DNA of 64,000 nt from Variovorax sp. PAMC28562 (lineage in GTDB: Bacteria > Pseudomonadota > Gammaproteobacteria > Burkholderiales > Burkholderiaceae_C). Both the position numbers and the translations under genes were made by a program. The stretch is from positions 3,555,501-3,619,500 of the forward strand of contig NZ_CP060296.1 in NCBI RefSeq assembly GCF_014303735.1, read 5' to 3'. Position 1 is the stretch's first letter. Every line of letters starts with the position of its first letter. Below the pieces are notes generated by a model, which searched no databases, was not told the origin of the DNA, and worked only from the letters and a program-made list of their open reading frames with translations. This document shows, piece by piece, positions 55,620-64,000 of this stretch.

Positions 55620-56426
55620 ATGCCACCCATGCATCGACGCAAGGCCTGCATCTCTGCGCTCGCAGGCGCGCTGGCTTTGGCAACACGTGCCGCGGATGCC
55701 CAGGTCGCTGCGCGCCCATTACCCCTCAATGACGCCATGACGACCACCATTCGCGGCATCTCTTCCATGGCGTCCCGTACCTTGCTTGCCGACCTGGTCG
55801 AAGCCTTTTCGAAGCGTTCCGGCGTGCCGGTGTCTTTCGTGTCGGTGGGTGGCGTCGACGCCGCGCGGCGTATCGACGAAGGGGAGCGCTTCGACCTGGC
55901 GGTACTCGACTCGAAGGCGATCGACAAACTGATCGCCAACGGCAAGCTGGACGGCAGCGGCAAGGCCGACCTGTTCCGATCGGATGTCGGCGTCGCGGTG
56001 CGCGTCGGCGCCGGGCAGCCGAATATTGCGACGGCTGAAGCACTGCGAAGTGCGGTGCTGGGCGCGGACCGTATCGGTTATTCGACCGGCCCGAGCGGCG
56101 TCGAGCTCATGGCGCTGTTCGAGCACTGGGGCATCGCAGCGGAAGTGAAGGGGAGGCTGGTGCAGGCATCGCCCGGCGTGCCTGTCGGAACATTGCTCGT
56201 GAGCGGTGCGGCCACATTGGGGTTTCAGCAAATGAGCGAGATGATCGGTATCCAAGGAATCCAGCTGATCGGCCCGATGCCACCGGAGGCGCGCATCACG
56301 ACCGTCTTTTCGGCGGCGCCGCTCGCAGGCGGGCAGCAGCCGGCTGCCGTTGGTGATCTCATCCGCTTCCTGGCGTCCGCCGATGCGACGGACGCCAAGC
56401 GACGTCACGGCATGGCCGCGGTCTGA
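55620..56426 (+). CDS. ModA-like extracellular binding protein
   Basis: 268-residue exported solute-binding protein of the molybdate/ModA-like (PBP2) type, with a signal peptide (ALAGALALATRAADAQ) and segments such as RIDEGERFDLAVLDSKAIDKL and RIGYSTGPSGVELM. ATG at 55620 is one base after the previous stop; ATG at 55629 is possible. There is no modBC nearby. Homologues often accompany aromatic-acid operons, where a carboxylate rather than molybdate is the likely ligand; unproven. Its 3' end overlaps the convergent hydrolase gene by 22 bp. Confidence 0.75.
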   Translation: MPPMHRRKACISALAGALALATRAADAQVAARPLPLNDAMTTTIRGISSMASRTLLADLVEAFSKRSGVPVSFVSVGGVDAARRIDEGERFDLAVLDSKAIDKLIANGKLDGSGKADLFRSDVGVAVRVGAGQPNIATAEALRSAVLGADRIGYSTGPSGVELMALFEHWGIAAEVKGRLVQASPGVPVGTLLVSGAATLGFQQMSEMIGIQGIQLIGPMPPEARITTVFSAAPLAGGQQPAAVGDLIRFLASADATDAKRRHGMAAV

Positions 56427-57178
56427 TCGGGGTACGCGCGGCTCAACACGACCGGGACGACGACGCTACCACCGCGGCACTCAGGCGCCACCCGGTCGAG
56501 CGTTTCGGCGAGCCGTTGGGTCAACCGCGCCGAGTACGCCTCCCCAGGATGCACCGGGTCCGCCATGTCGGCGGGGTCGAAGTCGACATGGCTCCAATCG
56601 GCGAACTCGACGGCGGTCTCTTTTGCAACGCGCCGCGCTGTGGTGTCGTACTCGTCGCGCAGGGTCATGCCGCCGACAACATTCGAAATGCCAGTGATCA
56701 CCGCCGTGCGGCGTTGCGCCTTCACATGCAGGACCATGGCCCGCAGCGCTGCTTCATAAGGGTAGCCTTTGCCGGCATCGTTCATGCCGTATTGCAGGAC
56801 GACGATGCGGCTCGCAAGATGGATGTTCGTGAACTTCATGGCCTCGGCATATGCGCTCGCGCCGGGCATCGTGCGGTCCGTGACTCCATATCTGGGGCGC
56901 AGTCGCCGGAGCATCATGCCGGGTGGATCGGGCCAGCGGTTCAGGCCGTTGTGGGCGCCCCAAAGGATGGAGTCGCCGTAGAGGGCGACCGAACAATCTG
57001 GCAGTTGGCCGGTCGCCCCGAGCTCCCACGCTGCGAGCCGGGGAGCATTGAAGAAGCAGCCTTGCAGGCCGAGGAGTAGAAGAAAGCTGCCCGTCAGCGC
57101 GGCCCGCTGAACATAAGCCCGACGCCCCAGCGCGTGAAGTTCAAGCGCCGGGCGCCGCGAGTTTTCCCATGTGTCCAT
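56405..57178 (-). CDS. SGNH/GDSL hydrolase lipoprotein
   Basis: 257-residue SGNH-fold hydrolase. A membrane segment with lipobox LQGC (Cys41) suggests a lipoprotein with an unusually long N-terminal region. Catalytic blocks are GDSILWG (Ser70), YGMND with the Asn, and DPVHPG near 205 (Asp/His). It probably removes acyl or acetyl groups from an envelope carbohydrate or lipid. Monocistronic; the 3' end overlaps the binding-protein gene on the other strand. Confidence 0.82.
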   Translation of the reverse strand: MDTWENSRRPALELHALGRRAYVQRAALTGSFLLLLGLQGCFFNAPRLAAWELGATGQLPDCSVALYGDSILWGAHNGLNRWPDPPGMMLRRLRPRYGVTDRTMPGASAYAEAMKFTNIHLASRIVVLQYGMNDAGKGYPYEAALRAMVLHVKAQRRTAVITGISNVVGGMTLRDEYDTTARRVAKETAVEFADWSHVDFDPADMADPVHPGEAYSARLTQRLAETLDRVAPECRGGSVVVPVVLSRAYPDQTAAMP

Positions 57179-57250
57179 GCGCCCATGCTCATGTCCAAAT
57201 GAAGAGGAATATTGGCGACAGGCATCCGAAAGGTCGCCAGGCGCGACGCG

Positions 57251-58177
57251 TTAAATGTCTTCGAGCAGCGGGTACGGCAACGGCTCGACTGTGAGCGCCG
57301 GCCCGCTCGCAGTGCCGGCACGCAACCCACCGGCTTCCAGCGCGGCGACCTGCATCGAAATCAGTGCCGACCAGCCACCGCCGGGCGCTGGCGCGACTTG
57401 CGCGACGGTCCCGACGGATTGTTCTGCATCCGTCCCACCAAACACTTCGTCGCCGACCGCGACAGCGCCATCGGCCTGAACCAAGTAAGCGCGGCGCTTC
57501 AGCGTGCCGCGGAACTGGCTGCGCGCCACGATCTCTTGGCCGGGGTAGCAGCCCTTCTTGAAATTGACGCCGCCGACCGACTCGTAGTTGAGCATCTGCG
57601 GCACGAAAGCTTCGACCACCGGCTTGGTCAAGGTCACGATGCCGCTGCGGACTTCGCTCCATTGCCAGAGGCCCGTATCGAGCGAGTCGCCCGTGGGCGC
57701 GGCGTTGTCGACCGGTGCGATCCACAGCGCACGTGGCACGCCGTCGGAGGGGTAGAGCGACACCAGGCTGACCTCGGTCAACACGGCGCGTTGACCGGGC
57801 GCTGCGGACGGATCACCGCCGTTGCCGGCAATCGCAGTGCCAGCCAGACCGTAAACAACGAACTCGGCACTTGCATCCGTCAGCTTGGCTTTGGCGCGCA
57901 TCACGAACATCGACAGGCGCTTGAGCGTTGCAGCCAGGATGTCCTTGCTGCACACCAGCAGGATGGTTTCGGGCTGCGGCTTGATACCGATGAAGCTGGC
58001 GATCATCCGACCCTTTGCGGTGCACAGCGCTGCGAGGCGCGCTTCGCCCGCGCCGAGGAGCGCGAAGTCTTGCGTCAGCTGGCCGTGCAAGAAGCTGGCG
58101 GCGTCGGGGCCTTCGGCGCGGATGACGCCGAGGGTGGAGAGCGCGGGGGTTACCCCATTGAGAACGACAGAGGTCAT
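57251..58177 (-). CDS. ygfZ: YgfZ-like folate-binding protein (Fe-S maintenance)
   Basis: 308-residue CAF17/YgfZ protein related to GcvT. The hallmark KGCYPGQE with the reactive Cys lies at about residue 213. It binds tetrahydrofolate and helps repair or assemble certain [4Fe-4S] enzymes. The ATG at 58177 is used; the open frame goes to 58225 but would overlap the divergent mltG gene. The ygfZ/mltG divergent order is common in beta-proteobacteria. Confidence 0.92.
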   Translation of the reverse strand: MTSVVLNGVTPALSTLGVIRAEGPDAASFLHGQLTQDFALLGAGEARLAALCTAKGRMIASFIGIKPQPETILLVCSKDILAATLKRLSMFVMRAKAKLTDASAEFVVYGLAGTAIAGNGGDPSAAPGQRAVLTEVSLVSLYPSDGVPRALWIAPVDNAAPTGDSLDTGLWQWSEVRSGIVTLTKPVVEAFVPQMLNYESVGGVNFKKGCYPGQEIVARSQFRGTLKRRAYLVQADGAVAVGDEVFGGTDAEQSVGTVAQVAPAPGGGWSALISMQVAALEAGGLRAGTASGPALTVEPLPYPLLEDI

Positions 58178-58228
58178 GGCTGAATTATCATGGCCGACCC
58201 TGTTCCGCTCGACCTGCAGGGCCAACCC

Positions 58229-59227
58229 ATGCGACGCTTTTTTCTGACTATTTTTCTGCTGGGCGCCTCCGTTGCGCTGGGGGCCGGCGCGTGGGCTTTG
58301 TGGTGGGTCAACCAGCCACTCAAGTTACCGGCGCCTTCGGTCGATCTGTCGGTCGAACTGGGCACCACGCCGCGTGGCATCGCACAAGCCGTGGCAGACA
58401 CCGGCGTCGAGGTTCAGCCGCAATTGCTTTACTGGTGGTTCCGTTTTTCGGGGCAAGACCGGCAGATTCGCGCGGGCAGCTACGAGTTGGAACGGGGGCT
58501 CACGCCACGCACCTTGCTCGCGGTGCTGGTGCGCGGAGAAGAGGCCACGCGAAGCGTCGTGCTGGTCGAAGGCTGGAACTTCCGGCAGGTGCGCTCGGCG
58601 CTGGCCAAGTCCGAACAGCTCAAGGCCGACACGATGGGCCTCACCGACGACGCGTTGATGGCCAAACTCGGCAAGCCCGGCGTGCACCCTGAAGGCCGCT
58701 TCTTTCCCGACACCTACACCTACTCCAAGGGATCGACCGACGTCGCCCTGCTGCAACGGGCAATGCGCGCCATGGACAAAAAGCTGGAAGCCGCCTGGGC
58801 CGCCCGCGCCACCGATGTGCCGCTGAAGTCGGCCGAGGAGGCACTGATCCTGGCAAGCATTGTCGAAAAAGAGACAGGCAAAGCCAACGATCGCGCCGAA
58901 ATCGCGGCGGTATTCGCGAATCGGCTGCGCGTCGGCATGCCGTTGCAGACCGACCCGACCGTGATCTACGGGCTCGGCACGGGCTTCGCCGGCAACCTGC
59001 GTAAGCGCGATCTGCAGGCCGACACGCCCTGGAACACCTACCTTCGCACCGGCTTGCCGCCCACGCCGATCGCCATGCCGGGCAAGGCCGCCTTGCTTGC
59101 CGCGGTGCAACCGGCGCGCAGCCGGTCGCTCTATTTTGTTTCGCGCGGCGATGGCACGAGCCAGTTCAGCAGTTCGCTCGACGAGCACAACCGCGCGGTC
59201 AACAAGTACCAGAGAGGCGGTCAATGA
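58229..59227 (+). CDS. mltG: Endolytic transglycosylase MltG
   Basis: 332-residue inner-membrane YceG/MltG enzyme that cuts nascent peptidoglycan and ends glycan strands. An N-terminal membrane helix ([23 protein letters not shown]) is followed by a LysM-like region and the catalytic domain with Glu in [10 protein letters not shown] and the DPTVIYGLG block. The ATG at 58229 puts the membrane anchor at the very start; ATG at 58190 would add 13 residues. Coupled to tmk by a 4-bp overlap. Confidence 0.93.
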   Translation: MRRFFLTIFLLGASVALGAGAWALWWVNQPLKLPAPSVDLSVELGTTPRGIAQAVADTGVEVQPQLLYWWFRFSGQDRQIRAGSYELERGLTPRTLLAVLVRGEEATRSVVLVEGWNFRQVRSALAKSEQLKADTMGLTDDALMAKLGKPGVHPEGRFFPDTYTYSKGSTDVALLQRAMRAMDKKLEAAWAARATDVPLKSAEEALILASIVEKETGKANDRAEIAAVFANRLRVGMPLQTDPTVIYGLGTGFAGNLRKRDLQADTPWNTYLRTGLPPTPIAMPGKAALLAAVQPARSRSLYFVSRGDGTSQFSSSLDEHNRAVNKYQRGGQ

Positions 59228-59901
59228 GCGGTTTGTTTTTGACGCTGGAGGGCATCGACGGCGCCGGGAAATCCAGCCACATCGATGCGCTGGCAGTTCT
59301 GTTCAAGGCACAGGGCCGCACCGTGGCGCGCACGCGAGAGCCTGGCGGCACGCCGCTCGCGGAGACGCTGCGCGGCCTGATCCTCGAGCAGCCGATGGAT
59401 GCGCTGACCGAGTCCCTGCTGGTCTTTGCGGCGCGACGCGATCATGTGCTGAAGGTGATCGAGCCTGCGCTGGCACGTGGCGATGTGGTGCTGTGCGATC
59501 GGTTCACCGATGCGACCTTCGCCTATCAGGGGGCGGGCCGCGGGTTCGATACGACGGTGCTGTCGACGCTGGAGCGTTGGGTGCAAGGCGGTCGCGGGGA
59601 TCTGGGCGGGGCGAGCAGCGCAGGCAACGCACTCTTGCAGCCCGACATCACGCTCTGGTTCGACCTGGCGCCCGCCATCGCCGCAGAGCGCCTGGCCGGT
59701 GCCCGCGTGCCCGACAAGTTCGAGTCGCAGCCGGTCGAATTCTTCCGGCGCGTGGCAGCGGGCTATGCCGAGCGCGCAGCCGATGCCGAGCGCTTCGTGC
59801 GCATCGACGCCAGCCAGGCGCGCGACCAGGTCTGGCAGCAGATCGAGGCCGCGTTGTTCGATCGCGGACTCATCGCCAGAAGTACGGGCGCATCGATATG
59901 A
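59224..59901 (+). CDS. tmk: dTMP kinase
   Basis: 225-residue thymidylate kinase that phosphorylates dTMP to dTDP. P-loop [10 protein letters not shown] at the N-terminus, the DR(F) motif in [18 protein letters not shown] and the REPGGTP loop are all present. Coupled to mltG upstream and holB downstream by ATGA overlaps. Confidence 0.96.
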   Translation: MSGLFLTLEGIDGAGKSSHIDALAVLFKAQGRTVARTREPGGTPLAETLRGLILEQPMDALTESLLVFAARRDHVLKVIEPALARGDVVLCDRFTDATFAYQGAGRGFDTTVLSTLERWVQGGRGDLGGASSAGNALLQPDITLWFDLAPAIAAERLAGARVPDKFESQPVEFFRRVAAGYAERAADAERFVRIDASQARDQVWQQIEAALFDRGLIARSTGASI

Positions 59902-60947
59902 GCATCCAAAAAACCGTCGCTACCGGTGTCGGAAACCCAGCACCCGTTCTGTCGCCCTGGTTGCGCGTGCCGCTCGCCGATCTGCTTCGACAACGCGGTC
60001 ACGCCTGGCTGCTGCAAGGCGCATCGGGACTCGGCCAGTACGAACTCGCCTTGGCGCTCGCCTCGGCCTGGCTGTGCGAGGAGCCCAAGGATGACGGCAC
60101 CGCCTGCGGCCACTGCACCAGCTGCCACGCCATCGAGGTTCGTACCCACGCCGACCTCTGCGTGCTGATGCCAGAGGTCGCGATGATGGAACTCGGCTGG
60201 CCGCTGGACGAAAAATCGCAGTCCGACATCGACGATAAAAAACGCAAGCCGAGCCGCGAGATCCGGGTCGAGGCGATGCGCGACGCGGTCGGCTTTGCCC
60301 AGCGCACCAGCGCACGCGGTCGCGGCAAGGTCGTGCTGGTGTATCCGGCCGAGCGCATGAACCACATCACGGCCAACGCGCTGCTGAAAACGCTGGAAGA
60401 GCCGGTCGGCGACATCCGCTTCGTGCTCGCCAGCGAGGCCGCGTGGCAGCTGCTGCCGACCATTCGCAGTCGCTGCCTCGGCTTCACGCTGCCGTGGCCG
60501 GAGGCGTCGGACGCCCACGCCTGGATGGTCGCGCACGGCGTGCCGGATGCCGATGTCGCTGGCCTGTTGCGTGCGGCCGGCGGCCGGCCTTCGAATGCGC
60601 TGCGGCTGGCGCAAAGCGGTCGCTCGCCGAAGGCCTGGTCGTTGTTTCCCAAAGCCATGCTGCGAGGGGATGTCAGTGCGCTTGCGGACCATGCACCCGC
60701 GCAGGCCATCGACGCGCTGCAAAAGGTGTGTCACGACCTGATGGCCACGGGCAGCGGTGCCGCGCCCCGTTTCTTCGAGACGGCCGACCTGCCGGCAGTG
60801 CCCTCGCACATCGCGTTGGCGCGCTGGTCGAAGTCGCTCGCGAATGCGGCAAAAACCGCGGATCATCCGTTCAACGCCGGCTTGATGCTCGAGGCCCTTG
60901 TGAGCGAAGCACGAAGCACCCTAAACTCCGCCGCACAACGCCCATGA
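59898..60947 (+). CDS. holB: DNA polymerase III delta-prime subunit
   Basis: 349-residue clamp-loader subunit. The AAA+ P-loop is degenerate ([11 protein letters not shown]), as expected for non-hydrolysing delta-prime. A four-Cys zinc module ([15 protein letters not shown]) follows; ALLKTLEEP is the family's sensor block, and an acidic/basic insert (about 100-125) is typical of Burkholderiales. ATG at 59898 overlaps the tmk stop. Confidence 0.95.
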   Translation: MSIQKTVATGVGNPAPVLSPWLRVPLADLLRQRGHAWLLQGASGLGQYELALALASAWLCEEPKDDGTACGHCTSCHAIEVRTHADLCVLMPEVAMMELGWPLDEKSQSDIDDKKRKPSREIRVEAMRDAVGFAQRTSARGRGKVVLVYPAERMNHITANALLKTLEEPVGDIRFVLASEAAWQLLPTIRSRCLGFTLPWPEASDAHAWMVAHGVPDADVAGLLRAAGGRPSNALRLAQSGRSPKAWSLFPKAMLRGDVSALADHAPAQAIDALQKVCHDLMATGSGAAPRFFETADLPAVPSHIALARWSKSLANAAKTADHPFNAGLMLEALVSEARSTLNSAAQRP

Positions 60948-61342
60948 ATACACCCTTCATTCCACCAGCCGCCGGGTTCAGCGGCACGGCAGCGACAGGC
61001 CCGGCCCGGCCCAGCGTCATCCAACTGGCGATCAAGGAAAAGGGCGCTCTGTACGCGGCCTACATTCCGCTGTTCGCCGAAGGCGGCATCTTCATCCCGA
61101 CCTCGCGCGAGTACCGGCTGGGCGACGATGTCTATGTGCTGCTCACGCTGCCGGACGATCCGCAGCGCTATCCCGTGGCCGGCAAGGTCGCCTGGATCAC
61201 ACCGGCACGCGCGGCCGGCAATCGATCACCGGGCGTCGGCATCCGCTTTCCGTCGGACGACAAGTCGCGCCAGCTCAAGGCGCGTATCGAAGAAGCGCTC
61301 GGCGGCACGATGGCCTCCGACCGCGCTACGCAAACGATCTAA
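60944..61342 (+). CDS. PilZ-domain protein (type IV pilus type)
   Basis: 132-residue PilZ-fold protein. It lacks the RxxxR and DxSxxG residues needed to bind cyclic-di-GMP; the corresponding segment reads FAEGGIFIPT. This matches the PilZ proper of Pseudomonas and Xanthomonas, which works with PilB/FimX in type IV pilus assembly without binding the nucleotide. Overlaps holB by 4 bp; the holB-pilZ pairing is conserved. Confidence 0.9.
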   Translation: MNTPFIPPAAGFSGTAATGPARPSVIQLAIKEKGALYAAYIPLFAEGGIFIPTSREYRLGDDVYVLLTLPDDPQRYPVAGKVAWITPARAAGNRSPGVGIRFPSDDKSRQLKARIEEALGGTMASDRATQTI

Positions 61343-61410
61343 GGCACCGGCCCGCACCATCAGCGTCGCGGTGATCGGCGTGGTCTTCTGCGGTTGGCGA
61401 CAATCGGGGC

Positions 61411-62229
61411 ATGTTCACCGACTCGCACTGCCACCTTACGTACCCCGAACTGACCGAGCAGATGCCGCAAATCCGCGCGGCCATGGCCGAAGCGCAGGTC
61501 GATCGGGCGCTCTGCATCTGCACCACCCTTGAAGAGTTCGCCGAAGTCCAGGCACTGGCTGCGCGCTACGACAACTTCTGGGCCAGCGTCGGCGTGCATC
61601 CGGACAATGAAGACATCGCCGAGCCGAGCGTTGCCGATCTGGTCGAGCGCGCCGCCTTGCCAAAGGTCATCGCCATCGGCGAAACCGGGCTCGACTATTA
61701 CCAGATGGAAGAGCGCAAGGGCGGCCGCAGCGTCGCCGACATGGAATGGCAGCGCGATCGCTTTCGCGTGCACATCCACGCCGCGCAGCAAACGCGCAAG
61801 CCGCTGGTGATCCACACCCGCGAAGCCTCGGCCGACACGCTGGCGATCCTGAAAGAGGAGGGCGAAGACGCCACCGGAAATGCCGCCGGCGGCGTCTTCC
61901 ATTGTTTTACCGAGACGGCCGAGGTGGCGCGCGCCGCCCTCGACCTCGGTTTCTACATTTCGTTCTCCGGCATCCTGACCTTCAAGAAGGCGCAAGACCT
62001 TCGCGACGTGGCCGCCTTCGTTCCGCTCGATCGCATGCTGATCGAAACCGACAGCCCCTACCTCGCCCCGGTGCCGTACCGCGGCAAGACCAACAACCCG
62101 TCGTATGTGCCATTCGTGGCCCGGCAGATCGCAGAGTTACGGCAGTTGCCGATCGAAGCCATCGCCAAGGCCACGAGCGACAATTTCGAAACCCTTTTCA
62201 GCGGTGCCAGACCCGTTGTTTTTAAATGA
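61411..62229 (+). CDS. tatD: TatD-family metal-dependent DNase
   Basis: 272-residue TIM-barrel hydrolase. Metal ligands are visible in DSHCHL, GETGLDYY, HTREAS, HCFTE and ETDSPYLAP. Family members act as 3'-5' exonucleases in DNA repair and RNA turnover. Starts 68 bp after pilZ; its stop overlaps the ankyrin gene start. Confidence 0.94.
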   Translation: MFTDSHCHLTYPELTEQMPQIRAAMAEAQVDRALCICTTLEEFAEVQALAARYDNFWASVGVHPDNEDIAEPSVADLVERAALPKVIAIGETGLDYYQMEERKGGRSVADMEWQRDRFRVHIHAAQQTRKPLVIHTREASADTLAILKEEGEDATGNAAGGVFHCFTETAEVARAALDLGFYISFSGILTFKKAQDLRDVAAFVPLDRMLIETDSPYLAPVPYRGKTNNPSYVPFVARQIAELRQLPIEAIAKATSDNFETLFSGARPVVFK

Positions 62230-62927
62230 AGTATCACTTTCAAAAAGCGCTGTATCTTGTTGTTTTCGCTTGTTCTTTTTCAGCGCATGCTGGCTCGTTC
62301 GATGACTTTTTCAGGGCCGTGCGTGGCGACAACGCAAGCGGCGTCTCCGACCTGATCAAACGCGGTTTCGACCCCAACACCAAGGATGAAAAAGGCCAGA
62401 CCGGCCTGTTGATCGCCATGCGCGAGCCATCGCCGCGCGTCATCGAGGTGCTGATCGCTTCGCCCAAAACCAACGTCGAGGCTCGCAACGCGCAGGACGA
62501 AAGTCCGCTGATGATGGCGGCGCTCAAAGGCCAGCAGGACATCGTCGCCAAGCTGATGGCCCGCGATGCCGACGTCAATAAACCGGGCTGGACGCCCTTG
62601 CACTATGCGGCCTCTGGCGGGAACGTCGAGATCATGAGGAAGCTGCTCGAGGCCTTCGCCTTCATCGACGCGCAGTCGCCCAACGGCACCACGCCGCTGA
62701 TGATGGCCGCGATGTACGGCTCGTCGGACAGCGTGAAACTGCTGCTCGACGAAGGTGCCGACACGGCGATGAAGAACCAGCAGGGCATGACGGCCCTGGA
62801 CTTCGCGCAGCGCGGCAGGCGGCCAGACGCGGTCGGGCTGATCACCGCGGCGATGCAGGCCAAGCCGGTTGCGAGGCCGCCGGCAACCCCTGTCGACAAG
62901 CCAGCGGCCACCGAGGGGAAGTGGTGA
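62226..62927 (+). CDS. Exported ankyrin-repeat protein
   Basis: 233 residues: signal peptide (LYLVVFACSFSAHAG), then four to five ankyrin repeats at about 30-205 (for example GWTPLHYAASGGNVEIMRKLLE and GTTPLMMAAMYGSSDSVKLLLDEGAD) and a Pro/Ala-rich tail. It is a periplasmic protein-binding scaffold with unknown partner. The gene is coupled to tatD (ATGA); a tatD-ankyrin pairing is frequent in Comamonadaceae. Confidence 0.88.
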   Translation: MKYHFQKALYLVVFACSFSAHAGSFDDFFRAVRGDNASGVSDLIKRGFDPNTKDEKGQTGLLIAMREPSPRVIEVLIASPKTNVEARNAQDESPLMMAALKGQQDIVAKLMARDADVNKPGWTPLHYAASGGNVEIMRKLLEAFAFIDAQSPNGTTPLMMAAMYGSSDSVKLLLDEGADTAMKNQQGMTALDFAQRGRRPDAVGLITAAMQAKPVARPPATPVDKPAATEGKW

Positions 62928-62941
62928 AGCAAGGATCAGCA

Positions 62942-63763
62942 ATGGAGACAGAACAAATGGACTTCCCCGCAGCGCAAGACGTCGCCGAATGGCTCACGAA
63001 GCAGCACGCCGACAGCCGCCGCTTCGAGCCCTTCGCCGCCGCCCGCGGCATCCGGACGATGCCCGATGCGTACCGCGTGCAGGACCGTTTCAACGCCCTC
63101 CGTTCAGCGAGCCGCGCCGTTTCACGCGCTGGCTACAAGATCGGGCTGACATCGACCGCAATGCAGGCGATGTGCGGCATCGACACGCCCGTAGCGGGCG
63201 TCGTGTTCGCCGACCGCGTTCATGCTTCGGGCGCCGTGCTCAAGCCGTCGGCTTACGGCCGCTTCGGCATCGAGTTCGAGATCGCGGTGCGCCTCGGTCG
63301 CGATCTGGCGCCGTCCGATCTTTCTGGTCAACCCGTCACGCTCGCGGAAGTCGTTGCGGCCATCGACGGTGTCGCGCCGGCCATCGAAATCGTGGACGAC
63401 CGGGCTTGCGACTACAAGACGCTCGACATGCTCTCGCTGGTTGCCGACAACGCCTGGAACGCCGGCATCGTCGTAGGCACCTTCCAGTCGAGCTGGCCTG
63501 ATCTGGCGTCGGTCGAAGGCAGCGTCACCACTGAAGACGGCAGCGTCCTCGACACCGGACGCGGCGCCGACGTGCTCGGCAATCCGCTGCTGTCGGTGGT
63601 GTGGCTGGCCGAGCATCTCGCTGCGAGCGGAGGCAGTCTGCGGAGCGGCGACATCGTGATGACGGGCAGCATGGTCACCACCAAGTTCCCGAACACGTCG
63701 GGGCGTTTCCGCTTCGAGGTTTCAGGGCTGGGCTGGGTCGAGGTGCAGGTCGACGCCGGCTGA
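62942..63763 (+). CDS. 2-keto-4-pentenoate hydratase-like protein (FAH family)
   Basis: 273-residue member of the fumarylacetoacetase/hydratase superfamily. GYKIGLTS is the conserved N-terminal motif, EFEIAVRLGRDL the metal-binding glutamates (Glu-x-Glu), and SGDIVMTGSM the C-terminal block. It probably hydrates or decarboxylates a 2-oxo-enoate. The ATG at 62942 has AAGG seven bases upstream; ATG at 62957 also has a GGAG. Only 36 bp separate it from the convergent DapA-like gene, which could act on related 2-oxo acids. Confidence 0.85.
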   Translation: METEQMDFPAAQDVAEWLTKQHADSRRFEPFAAARGIRTMPDAYRVQDRFNALRSASRAVSRAGYKIGLTSTAMQAMCGIDTPVAGVVFADRVHASGAVLKPSAYGRFGIEFEIAVRLGRDLAPSDLSGQPVTLAEVVAAIDGVAPAIEIVDDRACDYKTLDMLSLVADNAWNAGIVVGTFQSSWPDLASVEGSVTTEDGSVLDTGRGADVLGNPLLSVVWLAEHLAASGGSLRSGDIVMTGSMVTTKFPNTSGRFRFEVSGLGWVEVQVDAG

Positions 63764-63799
63764 CTTCGAGTGGGTCGGGACCATTCCCAAGACGCGGGC

Positions 63800-64000
63800 C
63801 TAACGCCCCCAGCGCAGCACCAATGGATCCAGTCTGCGAGCAGTCTCAAGCAGCCCCGCGCGCACTGCAGGATGCATCGTGGGGAAAGGATGACGCGGTG
63901 CCTCGCAGGCGATGACGCCGCCTTCCTGCATCAGCACCTTGGCCGTGAGGATGCCGCCTTGGCGGTTCTCGTAGTTGATGAGCGGCAGCCATTGCTGATA
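63800..64000 (-). CDS. DapA-like lyase, C-terminal part (runs off window)
   Basis: Partial: the 66 residues before the TAG stop at 63800-63802 read from the window's end. LPLINYENRQGGILTAKVL and KHPF-like ACEAPRHPFP are typical of the C-terminus of a DapA/KDG-aldolase-type family. Catalytic residues lie beyond the window. It is a third DapA-like protein here. Adjacent to the keto-pentenoate hydratase but on the opposite strand. Confidence 0.75.
   Translation of the reverse strand, partial: YQQWLPLINYENRQGGILTAKVLMQEGGVIACEAPRHPFPTMHPAVRAGLLETARRLDPLVLRWGR

Noticed and set aside
55620..56426. Molybdate importer binding protein serving the molybdoenzyme
   Set aside because: No modB/modC beside it and its operon is the gallate module 53 kb from the molybdoenzyme.

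Overview
The window is about 64 kb of high-GC DNA, densely packed with genes. It looks chromosomal and most like a beta-proteobacterium of the Comamonadaceae (Variovorax/Acidovorax type). This is an inference from protein style, Bug-family and amino-acid-type binding proteins, the mltG-tmk-holB-pilZ-tatD order, split pqiA genes and ubiquitous 4-nt start/stop overlaps; no database search was possible. I saw no rRNA, tRNA, CRISPR array, phage, integrase or complete insertion sequence.

Layout. 1-379 is non-coding and holds a long imperfect inverted repeat. 380-11,240 carries an FdhF/YdeP-type molybdoenzyme, a His-rich exported protein with a TonB receptor (probably metal uptake), acetate kinase, glycogen debranching enzyme, a DUF4865/LysR divergent pair and an SRPBCC protein. 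11,264-16,903 is transport: a CPA1 antiporter, two coupled MFS exporters, the tail of a possible third MFS gene, a CinA-type amidase and a DJ-1/PfpI protein.

16,940-26,129 is a LacI-centred divergon. The left arm (lacI, tandem tautomerase, acyl-CoA dehydrogenase, CoA-transferase, a broken MaoC hydratase, ABC binding protein, permease, small barrel protein) and the right arm (two DapA-like lyases and the ABC ATPase) leave a 180-bp gap holding two perfect LacI-type operators exactly 90 bp apart. One ABC transporter is thus split across both arms. It reads as an uncharacterised uptake and CoA-dependent degradation pathway and is the strongest candidate for a new system.

26,178-31,332 holds a MATE exporter divergent from pqiA-pqiA-pqiB-pqiC, an envelope lipid-transport system. 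31,357-41,103 is a second catabolic divergon around a GntR regulator: three dehydrogenases and an alpha/beta hydrolase leftward; a ribose-type ABC importer and a DJ-1 protein rightward. A pathway from a small diol or hydroxy-acid to pyruvate fits, but the substrate is unknown.

41,156-49,989 mixes a membrane protein, Tex, a solitary YjjJ/HipA-like kinase, a patatin, an iron alcohol dehydrogenase, an HSL-type esterase and a thioesterase-acetyltransferase fusion. 50,067-56,426 is a gallate module: a LysR regulator with two DNA-binding domains diverges from 4-oxalomesaconate hydratase, the CHA aldolase, gallate dioxygenase and two binding proteins, taking gallate to pyruvate and oxaloacetate. 56,405-62,927 has an SGNH hydrolase, YgfZ and the conserved mltG-tmk-holB-pilZ-tatD-ankyrin operon. 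The window ends with a 2-keto-4-pentenoate hydratase-like gene and the C-terminus of another DapA-like lyase.
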